A stretch of 15,217 nt of DNA, from assembly GCA_937894825.1 (NCBI GenBank), contig CALCQT010000490.1, positions 1 through 15,217 on the forward strand, written 5' to 3'. Positions 5,996 through 13,410 of the stretch are shown one piece after another. Position 1 is the first letter of the stretch; every line of letters starts with the position of its first letter. The notes under the pieces were generated by a model that was not told where the DNA came from, made no database searches, and worked only from the letters and a program-made list of their open reading frames with translations. The translations under genes were made by a program, and so were the position numbers. The DNA is from an uncultured Anaerolineaceae bacterium. Lineage in GTDB: Bacteria > Chloroflexota > Anaerolineae > Anaerolineales > Anaerolineaceae.

Positions 5996-6451
5996 TCAGG
6001 CCTGGGATTCGTCCTGGCTGGCCGGCGGCTTCTGGCCGTCTTCCAGTTCTGACTTGTACCAGGCGGCGGACATATATTTGACGTCAAGAACCTTCTTTGT
6101 CCAGTATTCAAAGGTTCCGGTGTCTATATAGCCGCGTTTTTTCGACAGTTCCACATAAAAAAGCAATAGCTTACAGTCTGTCAGCGCGGCCCGTTGTAGT
6201 TCTAACCTTTTGGCCTTGTCTGAATCGTTCCGGATCGGGAATATTTCGTTCGCTTCCAGTAGGTTTTCATAGATTGAAAGGACGCGTTCCTGGATTCGGT
6301 TGACGATCGTGAACCTGACTTTCTTCGGGAAGTGCTTCGCGTTGTCCGTCAGATTCAGCGTGTAGTCGATCAGATCAGCGACCACTGGAAGAACATGAAG
6401 GGGACTGTCGTTCCCATTCTTCTTCCGCTGATAATTCCTTCTTGTTGCCAT
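5996..6451 (-). CDS. avd: Avd-like DGR accessory protein
   Basis: A 151-aa helical protein matching the accessory variability determinant / S23-like four-helix bundle family. The core runs from about residue 18 to 132 and includes ADLIDYTLNLTDNAKHFPKK and then VRFTIVNRIQERVLSIYENLLEAN; FPKK.RF (41-47) and the LL.AN ending of the second helix are typical. Later helices read LELQRAALTDCKLLLFYVE and FEYWTKKVLDVKYMSAAWYK. In characterised DGRs Avd forms a basic pentamer that binds RT and the TR RNA and is required for mutagenic cDNA synthesis. The basic N-terminus (ATRRNYQRKKNG) is a possible RNA contact. The ATG at 6451 has only a distant GGGGG as SD, and the gene overlaps the end of the upstream small gene by 77 bp. 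The C-terminal 20 residues are hydrophilic and probably disordered. Confidence 0.85.
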   Translation of the reverse strand: MATRRNYQRKKNGNDSPLHVLPVVADLIDYTLNLTDNAKHFPKKVRFTIVNRIQERVLSIYENLLEANEIFPIRNDSDKAKRLELQRAALTDCKLLLFYVELSKKRGYIDTGTFEYWTKKVLDVKYMSAAWYKSELEDGQKPPASQDESQA

Positions 6452-6671
6452 ATAAACACATTCGCCCCCTTATTGCGTCGATCGTTTCACGCCGGCCGGT
6501 ATAGTCGAACCCATAATCACGAAGGATCAAAGTCTGTTCTTCACCTTCGTATGTCAAGCCGCGAATAATGACGCTGTCGCCGCCACAGTGGCCACAGACG
6601 GGCCGTAATTCGACGAATAGACATGATATAAGGCAAGACGTTTCGGACGGCTTACAGGCGAATTTCGTCAC
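6375..6671 (-). CDS. Small CxxC protein of unknown function, upstream of avd
   Basis: A 98-aa reading frame starting at a GTG that overlaps the stop of the fibre gene (CTGTGA). It contains a single zinc-ribbon-like pair, CGHCGG (about residues 26-31), plus other scattered cysteines (about residues 6, 13, 17, 72 and 94). The middle has the look of a folded domain (DSVIIRGLTYEGEEQTLILR, then DYGFDYTGRRETIDAIRGRM). Codon choice resembles the neighbours. Its last 25 codons overlap the start of avd in another frame. I do not recognise the family. The position between fibre and avd suggests it is either part of the DGR cassette or a small fibre-associated protein. A longer reading to 6740 lies inside the fibre gene and was rejected. 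The weak SD and the overlaps lower confidence. Confidence 0.55.
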   Translation of the reverse strand: MTKFACKPSETSCLISCLFVELRPVCGHCGGDSVIIRGLTYEGEEQTLILRDYGFDYTGRRETIDAIRGRMCLYGNKKELSAEEEWERQSPSCSSSGR

Positions 6672-7426
6672 AGATAAAGCCTGTTGTTCGACGTGTCCAG
6701 GATTCCTTCCGGAAGACCTGTTCCGTCGTAGCCTTTCCATTGCGATAATTGGCCGGACGCGAATGTGTGGGTCACAGTGGTTCCTGTGAACCCGGTGTCA
6801 AGCTGTTCCTTGATCGCCTGAATGTCGTAATCTTGACGGCGCTGAACTTCTTCGACGGACTGGCCAGAAGATTCAATAATAGTTCCGGCCGCCTGTGTAT
6901 GGACCAGCGGCGCCGCATAGGCTGTCATTTGTGCCGAAGTCACGAAGGAAAAAGCCCCGACCTGTACGGAAACGGCACTGTTTTCCTGGTTCGTGACGAA
7001 GATCGCGACGTCGTGAATGTGGACCGTGTCGGCCATTTCTTCGATTTCACCCAGGAAGGAAGACGGCGGAAGTATGTTGTCGCTGTCTTCGCCGTCAAGC
7101 CATGAATAAGCGAAAAGGAATTCGACATTGTCGGCGTCCAGGGCGAAGATTCCGATTTCCCTGATCCAGACAGAAGATTCAAGCCCGGCGTTCGTAACCT
7201 GGACCGGAATTTTCATGATAGAAGGATCGCCGGCGATAAATTCTTTCGCCTGAACCTGTGTATTAACGGAAACGGGTGAAACAAGGGCGGACAATGTGTT
7301 CGGGCTTGTTTCTGGTATCCCGTCGCCGCTTGCCGCTCTCACGACTTGAAGCTGTGATCCGGACGCGATCATCTGGGTCAGGACTTCGCTTCCCTTGTCT
7401 GTGATTGTTGATCTAAAACGTGCCAT
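6668..7426 (-). CDS. Tail-collar-type fibre protein (DUF3751-like N-terminal domain)
   Basis: A 252-aa protein. The first 170 or so residues match the N-terminal domain of phage tail-collar fibre proteins (MARFRSTITDKGSEVLTQMI, later PVQVTNAGLESSVWIREIGI and VEFLFAYSWL), which attaches a fibre to the baseplate. Residues about 175-215 are helical (VEEVQRRQDYDIQAIKEQL), like the neck of a trimeric fibre. The protein then stops about 35 residues later (QWKGYDGTGLPEGILDTSNN and RLYL), where a receptor-binding region would be expected. It is short for a fibre, so adhesion may be supplied by the DGR target downstream. SD AGGAGG overlaps the stop of the preceding gene. Start: ATG at 7426. Confidence 0.8.
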   Translation of the reverse strand: MARFRSTITDKGSEVLTQMIASGSQLQVVRAASGDGIPETSPNTLSALVSPVSVNTQVQAKEFIAGDPSIMKIPVQVTNAGLESSVWIREIGIFALDADNVEFLFAYSWLDGEDSDNILPPSSFLGEIEEMADTVHIHDVAIFVTNQENSAVSVQVGAFSFVTSAQMTAYAAPLVHTQAAGTIIESSGQSVEEVQRRQDYDIQAIKEQLDTGFTGTTVTHTFASGQLSQWKGYDGTGLPEGILDTSNNRLYL

Positions 7427-7429
7427 TGC

Positions 7430-7960
7430 TTAACCTCCTTGTGGAATATGTTCGTGCTTATTTATGCTCACAGTCGCCGAACACAAGACGAAAGCCGGCC
7501 GAAGGATCGTCTGTGGAATTTGCGTCTGCATTTTAAGGACCATGTTTGCCGGGATCATCTTACCCAGCACGGCCACCAGGGCGTCGCGCTGATCATATCC
7601 GGAAAGCACGATCCGAATAAACAGTTCATACGCGTCGTTGTCCAGGTTGACGGTGAAGTCCTGGCTGACCGTGGACAGATACTTCAAAAGGTTTTTATAG
7701 GTGTAAGGAAGCTGGTCAAGGTATTTCAGAAGGATTCTTTGACGCCTTGTTTCCAGGGTATCACCAGAAGCCACAGAAAGGCCCAGAATCGCTTCCCAGC
7801 GTTTACACCCATAATCGGACAGGCTAACCAGGAAAAAGTCTTCTGGCGCCTTCCTGACGTCCTGGGCGGCCCTTTCAAATTCAGGTTGAAGCCCGTTCGC
7901 GATCTGCTGGAATTCGATCAATTCCTGGACATAGCGCGGCCAATAATTAAGAAGCTCCAT
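7430..7960 (-). CDS. DUF2313 (XkdU/YmfQ-like) baseplate protein
   Basis: A 176-aa protein starting MELLNYWPRYVQELIEFQQI, with the typical pattern of the YmfQ/DUF2313 family: a helical N-terminus, then DFFLVSLSDYGCKRWEAILG, then TRRQRILLKYL and LPYTYKNLLKYL, and a beta-rich second half (YELFIRIVLSGYDQ). In Mu-like and PBSX-like contractile tails this protein sits at the baseplate wedge between the baseplate J protein and the fibre. Gene order here (after baseplate J, before fibre) agrees. It overlaps the upstream gene by 14 bp. SD is a GGTGGTG-type sequence within the end of that gene. Confidence 0.85.
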   Translation of the reverse strand: MELLNYWPRYVQELIEFQQIANGLQPEFERAAQDVRKAPEDFFLVSLSDYGCKRWEAILGLSVASGDTLETRRQRILLKYLDQLPYTYKNLLKYLSTVSQDFTVNLDNDAYELFIRIVLSGYDQRDALVAVLGKMIPANMVLKMQTQIPQTILRPAFVLCSATVSINKHEHIPQGG

Positions 7961-9029
7961 TCGTCACCACCCCCAGGACAGGAATCGAATCAGCGTCAAG
8001 TGAAATATTCGCCGTTCCGCCGTTGATTGTGGTTCCCGTAATGTCGATCACGCCTTCGACGTTCAGAATCTTCGTTTCAATCTGGCTGACGCGGACGATC
8101 AGGCTTTCACTGTCGGCCCACACTTTAGCCAGGTCTTCGAAATAGTTCTGGATTGCCGCCTGGACTTCCGTCTGTACGCTTTCCCAGGTAACACCGGAAG
8201 CAAAGGTCAGCGTAAAGGATACGTCTATCGTTACGCCTGTAACGCCAGAAACGGTCACGACGTGGCCGATCGGTGCAATTCCCAGACCTTCGCCCTGGTG
8301 TCCCACTGGATCAATGTCAGCCTGTACCGATTCTACCAGTTCGGAGGAAGGGACGCCCCATTCACTGTCAAGAAGAATAATCTTCACGGTTCCGCCGCCA
8401 TTCCAGACAGGAATGACCTTCACGGCTCCGACGCCTTGTAATAGTTCGACCTTCTTCTTGTAGTCGGCAATATTGCCGCCGAATGCCTGGCTTTTCAGCG
8501 TTGCGAAATACCTTTCACGAAGGGAGTCGTCTGATTCTTCGTCTTCGCCAGGAATAAGTACGTCGGCAAGTGTAGCGGACGCCAGACCGTCAACAAAGTC
8601 GATCGGAAATAGTGTTCCAAAGTACACATTTCCGACAGTTCCGGCTGTTTCTGCCGTCAGTTTAAACTGGCCAGCCGCGATCCTCTCGGTGACTGTGTAA
8701 TTGATGTCGCCACCAGAAAAGCGGGTTCCGATTGGAACTTCAAATCCGCCACCCTGGGCGTTTTCGAAATATCCTTTTCGGACGGCAAAGGTTGCCGGTT
8801 GTCTGAACACACCCCTTTCCTGGGCTTTTTTCGTCAGGTCAACGTCTGCCGCTGTATCCGGGAAGGCGCGGTCCATGATAGTTCCAAGTTCTATATACAT
8901 GATCGCCAGTTCGGCCGCCGCCGGTGCGATCGCGTCATAAATGACTGACCCTTCGCGCTTGTCGACCGAATCGGACACACGCGACAGGCAGCGGTCCATG
9001 ATGTTTTCAAATGTCATGTTTTCATACAT
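7947..9029 (-). CDS. Baseplate J-like (gp47/XkdT) protein
   Basis: A 360-aa protein with the baseplate J layout: MYENMTFENIMDRCLSRVSD and DKREGSVIYDAIAPAAAELA at the N-terminus, then LTKKAQERGVFRQPAT, then FEVPIGTRFSGGDINYTVTE, and EEDDSLRERYF-type sequence (seen as DEESDDSLRERYF) in the middle. It forms the wedge ring that surrounds the hub and triggers sheath contraction. Its start overlaps the end of the upstream gp25-like gene by 8 bp, with SD CGGAGG, so expression is coupled. Length and order match PBSX XkdT. Confidence 0.92.
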   Translation of the reverse strand: MYENMTFENIMDRCLSRVSDSVDKREGSVIYDAIAPAAAELAIMYIELGTIMDRAFPDTAADVDLTKKAQERGVFRQPATFAVRKGYFENAQGGGFEVPIGTRFSGGDINYTVTERIAAGQFKLTAETAGTVGNVYFGTLFPIDFVDGLASATLADVLIPGEDEESDDSLRERYFATLKSQAFGGNIADYKKKVELLQGVGAVKVIPVWNGGGTVKIILLDSEWGVPSSELVESVQADIDPVGHQGEGLGIAPIGHVVTVSGVTGVTIDVSFTLTFASGVTWESVQTEVQAAIQNYFEDLAKVWADSESLIVRVSQIETKILNVEGVIDITGTTINGGTANISLDADSIPVLGVVTNGAS

Positions 9030-9450
9030 TCGCGCTTACCTCCGTTTCAATGTTTACTTCACCGAATACCGTCGACGCCGTGAATTCGACCGAAAGCGTT
9101 CTTTTGTCAATCTGCTTGTAGCTGACGTCATAAACGTCCGTGATCCGGCGGTCTTCAAGTAAGGCTTCACGAAGAATCCGCTTGATTTCACTTGCTATCA
9201 CTTGATAGCTTTTTCCGACAATGGCGCGCATTTCAATTCCATAGTTCCAGGAATAGATCAGGTATAGAAAACGCTCCGATTGAAGAATTTTCATGATAGC
9301 CTGTTTCATGGCGTCGATTTCGTCCACATATCCGCCGACGCGCTTTGCCGAAAAGTCTATCTTATACGTTCTTGATGTCTGGTCTTTCTGTTCGACCACT
9401 TCGACGTTCTGGCCAATAGTGACCGACGCCGCATTCGGTATAAATGCCAT
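9022..9450 (-). CDS. gp25/gpW-like DUF2634 (XkdS) baseplate wedge protein
   Basis: A 142-aa protein of the DUF2634/XkdS type. Seen are a YKIDF and KRVGGYVDEIDAMKQAIMKI segment, then SERFLYLIYSWNYGIEM, then VIASEIKRILREALLEDRRI and a final beta-hairpin (LSVEFTASTVFGEVNI). This is the gp25-like fold that joins the baseplate wedge to the first sheath ring. It sits between the DUF2577 protein and the baseplate J protein, as in PBSX. The ATG at 9450 comes shortly after the stop of the upstream gene, with GGAAGGGTGTGA as SD region. Confidence 0.9.
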   Translation of the reverse strand: MAFIPNAASVTIGQNVEVVEQKDQTSRTYKIDFSAKRVGGYVDEIDAMKQAIMKILQSERFLYLIYSWNYGIEMRAIVGKSYQVIASEIKRILREALLEDRRITDVYDVSYKQIDKRTLSVEFTASTVFGEVNIETEVSANV

Positions 9451-9454
9451 AAAA

Positions 9455-9853
9455 TCACACCCTTCCCAGGACCAGGAATTCCTGACCCCCTTGATTTCTT
9501 AAAAGAACGACCTTGTCACCGACAGCAAGTCCGAAATAGATTTCCTGTGCGGTTTCAAGGCCGGTATTTTCAGTATGGAACGGCTGTACGCTGTGGGTAT
9601 GTGCGTCGGCCGTTTCTGTATTGTGTTGTGGGACCGTGTGATCGTGTGGCGGAATTGTGTGTTTGTGTGTCAGGTACGATCCGGACTTGAATTCTTTCAT
9701 CAGGACGACCTGTTTTTCACCAATATCGAACCGGTTATCGACGCGGATCACAAGCGGACTGACCGATTTCACGGTTCCAAACAAAAAGGCCGCCGGCGCT
9801 CCGGCCTGGCCGGTTTGCTCTGCGACCTTCTTCATAGTGTCTAAAATTCCCAT
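9455..9853 (-). CDS. DUF2577 (XkdR-like) baseplate protein with His-rich tip segment
   Basis: A 132-aa protein matching the DUF2577/XkdR position and pattern: MGILDTMKKVAEQ, then GTVKSVSPLVIRVDNRF, an inserted loop, and finally VGDKVVLLRNQGGQEFLVLG, an OB-fold-like strand pattern. Between residues 63 and 93 there are eight histidines (63, 65, 70, 72, 77, 85, 87, 93), arranged as HKH, HDH and HTH. HxH triplets in the spike tips of other contractile tails bind iron, so this segment may form a metal-stabilised membrane-piercing tip; that role is inference. Start: ATG at 9853, just after the stop of the hub gene. Confidence 0.82.
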   Translation of the reverse strand: MGILDTMKKVAEQTGQAGAPAAFLFGTVKSVSPLVIRVDNRFDIGEKQVVLMKEFKSGSYLTHKHTIPPHDHTVPQHNTETADAHTHSVQPFHTENTGLETAQEIYFGLAVGDKVVLLRNQGGQEFLVLGRV

Positions 9854-9854
9854 A

Positions 9855-10805
9855 TCACACCACCTTTAACTTCAATGACATAGTTTGCTTTATTAGATCA
9901 TGGCTGGCTTCTTCGACAATGAAGAACTGCTTGACGCCGATTTCCGCAAGGCCTATAAATAAAGCGCGGCCGGCTCGGACTGACAGATCGGAAAGGGCGT
10001 TGACTTCGAACGACCGCTTCGGGCGGTTATAAAGTTCGATCATCATTTCGCCGCGTTCTTTGATCTGGGCTTCGTTCAGGCTGTCGTCCAGCTTTTCGAA
10101 GTTTTGAAGGATACCCCAGAACTTCATTGTGTTGGAATCCTGGAATATATAAACGTCACGTTTGCCGGTGTCCTTATTATCGCGGACCAGCTTGATCTTG
10201 TTATAGGTTTCGGTGTCAATGTCTGACGCGTAGGTGTAGCCAGTGGCCAGACTTGAATCACCGACGAAAAGGTCAAGCTTCGAATCTTCGACGTTTGAAA
10301 TTCGAAGACTTCCGAAGTCGTCCCATAGATAAAACATTTTTCCGGTATTGATCAGCGTCTTGTCCATGGCTTTCAGAATGATGTCAAAAAGGGTCTGATT
10401 GTCTTCAACCATTGAAGGAATGACATATCCTGTATTAGCAAGCGTCCCGGTCTTGATCTGGAAGTCTGCCGCTATCTGTGCGGCGATCTGATCCGCCCGT
10501 TTTCCTTCGAAGACGTAAGTGCCTTTATTCTTCAAGTACCTGGTTTGATCGTACGCTGTGACCGAAATTTCGCCTTTTTCAGACCTGGACAGCTTGAATA
10601 CATAGCCATAGAAGACGCCTGTATTTCCGTCCTTTATGGCCACGATCCCGCCGTGGTCCCAGGCGACGCTATCGTCAACAATGACAGTCAGTTCGACGGA
10701 AGCGGGGGAACCGGTCCGCTTCGTGGTCCATTTCGCCGCCGAAACAAGGGAAGTCACGTCGAACGCTTCGCCTGTCTTTATGTTTTGGTAAAGTACGCTA
10801 ATCAT
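9855..10805 (-). CDS. Baseplate hub protein (XkdQ / gpD-like)
   Basis: A 316-aa protein of the XkdQ/late control D type. Seen are MISVLYQNIKTGEAFDVTSL, then a beta-rich N-terminal part with VELTVIVDD, VFYGYVFKLSRSEKG and ISVTAYDQTRYLKNKGTYVF, followed by helices with RADQIAAQIAADF and further strands. It ends in FFIVEEASHDLIKQTMSL and KLKVV. It forms the central hub on which the spike sits and to which the tail tube attaches. The ATGA overlap with the upstream LysM gene (10802-10805) shows coupling. Confidence 0.9.
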   Translation of the reverse strand: MISVLYQNIKTGEAFDVTSLVSAAKWTTKRTGSPASVELTVIVDDSVAWDHGGIVAIKDGNTGVFYGYVFKLSRSEKGEISVTAYDQTRYLKNKGTYVFEGKRADQIAAQIAADFQIKTGTLANTGYVIPSMVEDNQTLFDIILKAMDKTLINTGKMFYLWDDFGSLRISNVEDSKLDLFVGDSSLATGYTYASDIDTETYNKIKLVRDNKDTGKRDVYIFQDSNTMKFWGILQNFEKLDDSLNEAQIKERGEMMIELYNRPKRSFEVNALSDLSVRAGRALFIGLAEIGVKQFFIVEEASHDLIKQTMSLKLKVV

Positions 10806-11473
10806 GGCAACGTGAAGACCTGTCCTGGATAGATAGTATATTTCGGGTTTCCGGTTCCCTTGTTGCGTGCGTCTATCGTCGCCTTATTAGCGTTATATAT
10901 ATCAGGATAACGGCTTCCGTCGTTATAATACTTTTTTGCGATCGCCCACAGGCAGTCACCTTTGACGACTGTGTGGGTTTTGACAGGCGCTGGACTTCCG
11001 GAACGCGTCGGTTCTTTTGCCTGTGCCGGCTTTGAAGCTACCGTCGGAAGGACGATTCGTTTCGGTGAATAATCCTTCCATTCGATCAGCTTGATCTGAT
11101 AGTAAATGTCGCCGACCTCACCGGCGCGTTCTTCATAGTCGAAGGAATCAACGCCGAAGCGAATGTTAATGTCCAGGTCTGTTCCAGTGATCAGAAAGCG
11201 GATCGGGGACGCGTTATCGCGTGCGTTCTCGATCGCTCTTACGATTTCGATCGGCTCCCTGATTTTGCCTGTGACATAAGGGGCCGAATGAACCGGAAGG
11301 AATGATTCCCAGGACACTTCACGAAGGCCCCTCTTGCGAAGGATATTGATTTCTCCAAGTCCGATCACGGTTGTTTTGTCGTTCTTGCCGGCGGCCTGGA
11401 CCGAAATTTTTTCAGGAAGGACCGGGATTGTGATTTCCCGCCCTTCGATAATCAATGTCATTTTATAAGCCAT
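10802..11473 (-). CDS. LysM-containing baseplate protein (XkdP / gp53-like)
   Basis: A 223-aa protein with two parts. Residues about 1-150 are the XkdP-like structural part (EGREITIPVLPEKISVQ, then GEINILRKRGLREVSWESFL, later IRFLITGTDLDINIRFGVDS). The C-terminal LysM-like domain covers about 168-223 (HTVVKGDCLWAIAKKYYNDG through YTIYPGQVFTLP). In contractile phages this protein links the hub to the baseplate wedges; the LysM-type domain is a structural adaptor in gp53-like proteins and need not bind cell wall. The ATG at 11473 uses GGGGGTG within a short tandem duplication as SD. Confidence 0.9.
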   Translation of the reverse strand: MAYKMTLIIEGREITIPVLPEKISVQAAGKNDKTTVIGLGEINILRKRGLREVSWESFLPVHSAPYVTGKIREPIEIVRAIENARDNASPIRFLITGTDLDINIRFGVDSFDYEERAGEVGDIYYQIKLIEWKDYSPKRIVLPTVASKPAQAKEPTRSGSPAPVKTHTVVKGDCLWAIAKKYYNDGSRYPDIYNANKATIDARNKGTGNPKYTIYPGQVFTLP

Positions 11474-11502
11474 TACGAATACACCCCCTACGAATACACC
11501 CC
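11474..11502. repeat. 15-bp tandem duplication at the tape measure / LysM gene junction
   Basis: TACGAATACACCCCC (11474-11488) is followed at once by TACGAATACACCCC and then T, so 14 of 15 bases repeat. On the gene strand the upstream copy encodes the last residues and TAG stop of the tape measure gene. The downstream copy supplies the GGGGGTG Shine-Dalgarno of the next gene. Confidence 0.9.
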
Positions 11503-13404
11503 TTCCGCCGCCATTGCGAATTCGTCTTCCAGCTTCGTTTCGATCTTTCTGACGACTTTGTCAACGTCAACCTTTTCGCTGATCTGGGCATTCATAGCGA
11601 CAGTTGGTGTCAAGGTAACGAAGTTCTGAACGTAGCGCATTTCGGCAACGTCGCGCATTAGTTTCAAGTCTTCATCTGCGATATTGACGTCGTCCTTGAT
11701 TTTCCCGACTTCGCCGACCTTTCCGACCTTTCCGACCTTCGCAATATCGCCGTTTGTGGCAAATTTGCCGGTCAAGTCCGCATTTTCCTGGGCCTTCTTT
11801 TGTGCGGCTTCGGCTTTAGCTGTTGCGATCTCGGCCTGGCGCTGTGCTGTGGCCACGTTCGCGGCTGTTTTCATTTGATTCAGCTTCGCGTCGCGGTCTG
11901 CGATCTGGCTTTCGATCTGGGACCGATAGGCTTCAAAGCCCTGGTTCCTGGTTTGTTTTGCCGCTTCGTTTTCCATCTGGGCCGTTGTCCCGAATGTTAC
12001 CTTGTCAATCAGTTCAATATTGACGCCAGGTATTTTATTCAGAACAGAAATGAAGCCGTTTATGATACTGATCGCTCCGTTAACCATTTTTTGAAGGATT
12101 GTCAGAACGCCGGCCTTCATGGCACCCATGAGATTCTGAATGTTCACGCCAGCGGTATAGAAGGCCAGTTGTAGCTTGTTCAGCATATCCATGACCCAGT
12201 AAACGCCGATCATAAATCCGATTTTTACCCAGTCCCAGGCGGTCAGGATCGCGTTACAAGTGATCAGCCACGCCACTCTGATTCCTCCGACAGCCTGGAC
12301 CCATTTATAGGTCATTGCCACGACGACGCCGATCGCCAGGGCGATCCAGAAAAGCGGGTTCGACAGAAGGGTCGTGAAGAACGCCTGGGCGGCTCCGTTT
12401 GCGATCCACGTCGCCACCGTCTGAATACCCAGGGCGACGGCATAGCCAAGCGCGGCCGCCGCCAGGCCCCAGAAGATAGGTGCGATCATGGACCAGTTGT
12501 CATATATCCACTGGGCGCCCTGGCCTATAACCTGGATCACCGGCTGGAAGGTTTGAAGAAGCATATTGCCTAATATTGTTCCGACCTGTGAAAAGGTCAT
12601 AGGCATGGCTTGAAACTTTGCGTTGATTTTGTCCGCTGACGATAGCATGGCGTTTTTAACGATCGTCGAAGTGATCTGACCTTCGGCGGCCATTTCACGG
12701 ATTTTCCCGATCGGGACACCCAGATAGTCGGCGATCGTCTGAATAATTGTCGGCGCCTGTTCGAATACGCTGTTCAGTTCTTCGCCGCGCAGGACGCCGG
12801 AAGACATAGCTTGCGTAAGCTGTAACATTGCCGCGTCCACACCGGCGGCCGAAGTGCCGGCGATTGTGAACTGTTTGTTGATAAGTTCGGAAAAAGCGAT
12901 CAATTCTTTGTTGGAACTGAACGCGTTCTTCGCCATAATACCCATTTGGGCCACGGCGTCGGCTGTTGACTGGTACGAAGCGCGGGATCTGTTGGCCGAC
13001 TTCATGATCATGTCTTGAAGTTCGGCCGTGGTCTGCAATCCGTCATTCATCAGATCAAGGCGTGCGGTCGTCTGTGTCATGCTGTCGGCCAGGTCTATGA
13101 TCTGTTTTGCACCGAAGGCGGTGACAGCGCTTTTAATAAGATTGCCGACGCCGCCCCAGGCGCTTTTGACCTTGTTCGCTCCATTTCCGGCTTCGTTCTG
13201 ACGCCTGTTGAACTGTTCGACTTGCTGTGTAGCGTTCCCGATCGCGGTCGTGCTTCGGCTGAAAGTATCGCCAGGGTTGACTTGATCGGTCAAGCGATCC
13301 GTGGTTTCCAACGCTCTATTAGTGCGCGAAACGGCGCTTGTGATTCTGTTCAAGGCGCTGGTCATTCTGTCATGTATTGCTAAACTGGTAGATACACCGG
13401 CCAC
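11488..13404 (-). CDS. Tail tape measure protein (XkdO-like)
   Basis: A 638-aa protein that sets tail length and fills the tail tube before DNA ejection. The N-terminus (1-75) is helical and coiled-coil-like. Residues about 90-290 form the conserved tape measure domain (KSAVTAFGAKQIIDLADSMT, then AAMLQLTQAMSSGVLRGEEL and FEQAPTIIQTIADYLGVP). About 307-408 is strongly hydrophobic, with at least three membrane-like segments (IFWGLAAAALGYAVAL and LFWIALAIGVVVAM, among others), and could insert into the host membrane at ejection. About 490-545 is an alanine/lysine coiled coil, and about 555-568 carries KVG repeats. It is about half the size of PBSX XkdO, so the tail should be shorter, near 95 nm at the usual 0.15 nm per residue. 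The start is GTG at 13404, after AAGGAAGG, overlapping the frameshift product's stop region. Confidence 0.9.
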   Translation of the reverse strand: MAGVSTSLAIHDRMTSALNRITSAVSRTNRALETTDRLTDQVNPGDTFSRSTTAIGNATQQVEQFNRRQNEAGNGANKVKSAWGGVGNLIKSAVTAFGAKQIIDLADSMTQTTARLDLMNDGLQTTAELQDMIMKSANRSRASYQSTADAVAQMGIMAKNAFSSNKELIAFSELINKQFTIAGTSAAGVDAAMLQLTQAMSSGVLRGEELNSVFEQAPTIIQTIADYLGVPIGKIREMAAEGQITSTIVKNAMLSSADKINAKFQAMPMTFSQVGTILGNMLLQTFQPVIQVIGQGAQWIYDNWSMIAPIFWGLAAAALGYAVALGIQTVATWIANGAAQAFFTTLLSNPLFWIALAIGVVVAMTYKWVQAVGGIRVAWLITCNAILTAWDWVKIGFMIGVYWVMDMLNKLQLAFYTAGVNIQNLMGAMKAGVLTILQKMVNGAISIINGFISVLNKIPGVNIELIDKVTFGTTAQMENEAAKQTRNQGFEAYRSQIESQIADRDAKLNQMKTAANVATAQRQAEIATAKAEAAQKKAQENADLTGKFATNGDIAKVGKVGKVGEVGKIKDDVNIADEDLKLMRDVAEMRYVQNFVTLTPTVAMNAQISEKVDVDKVVRKIETKLEDEFAMAAEGVYS

Positions 13405-13410
13405 AATGGA

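Noticed and set aside
6668..7426. A second VR in the fibre gene
   Set aside because: No stretch of the fibre resembles TR; the NN near its C-terminus is a chance similarity.
7439..8026. 195-codon open frame on the + strand
   Set aside because: Antisense to the DUF2313 gene and baseplate J end, with no SD or family pattern.
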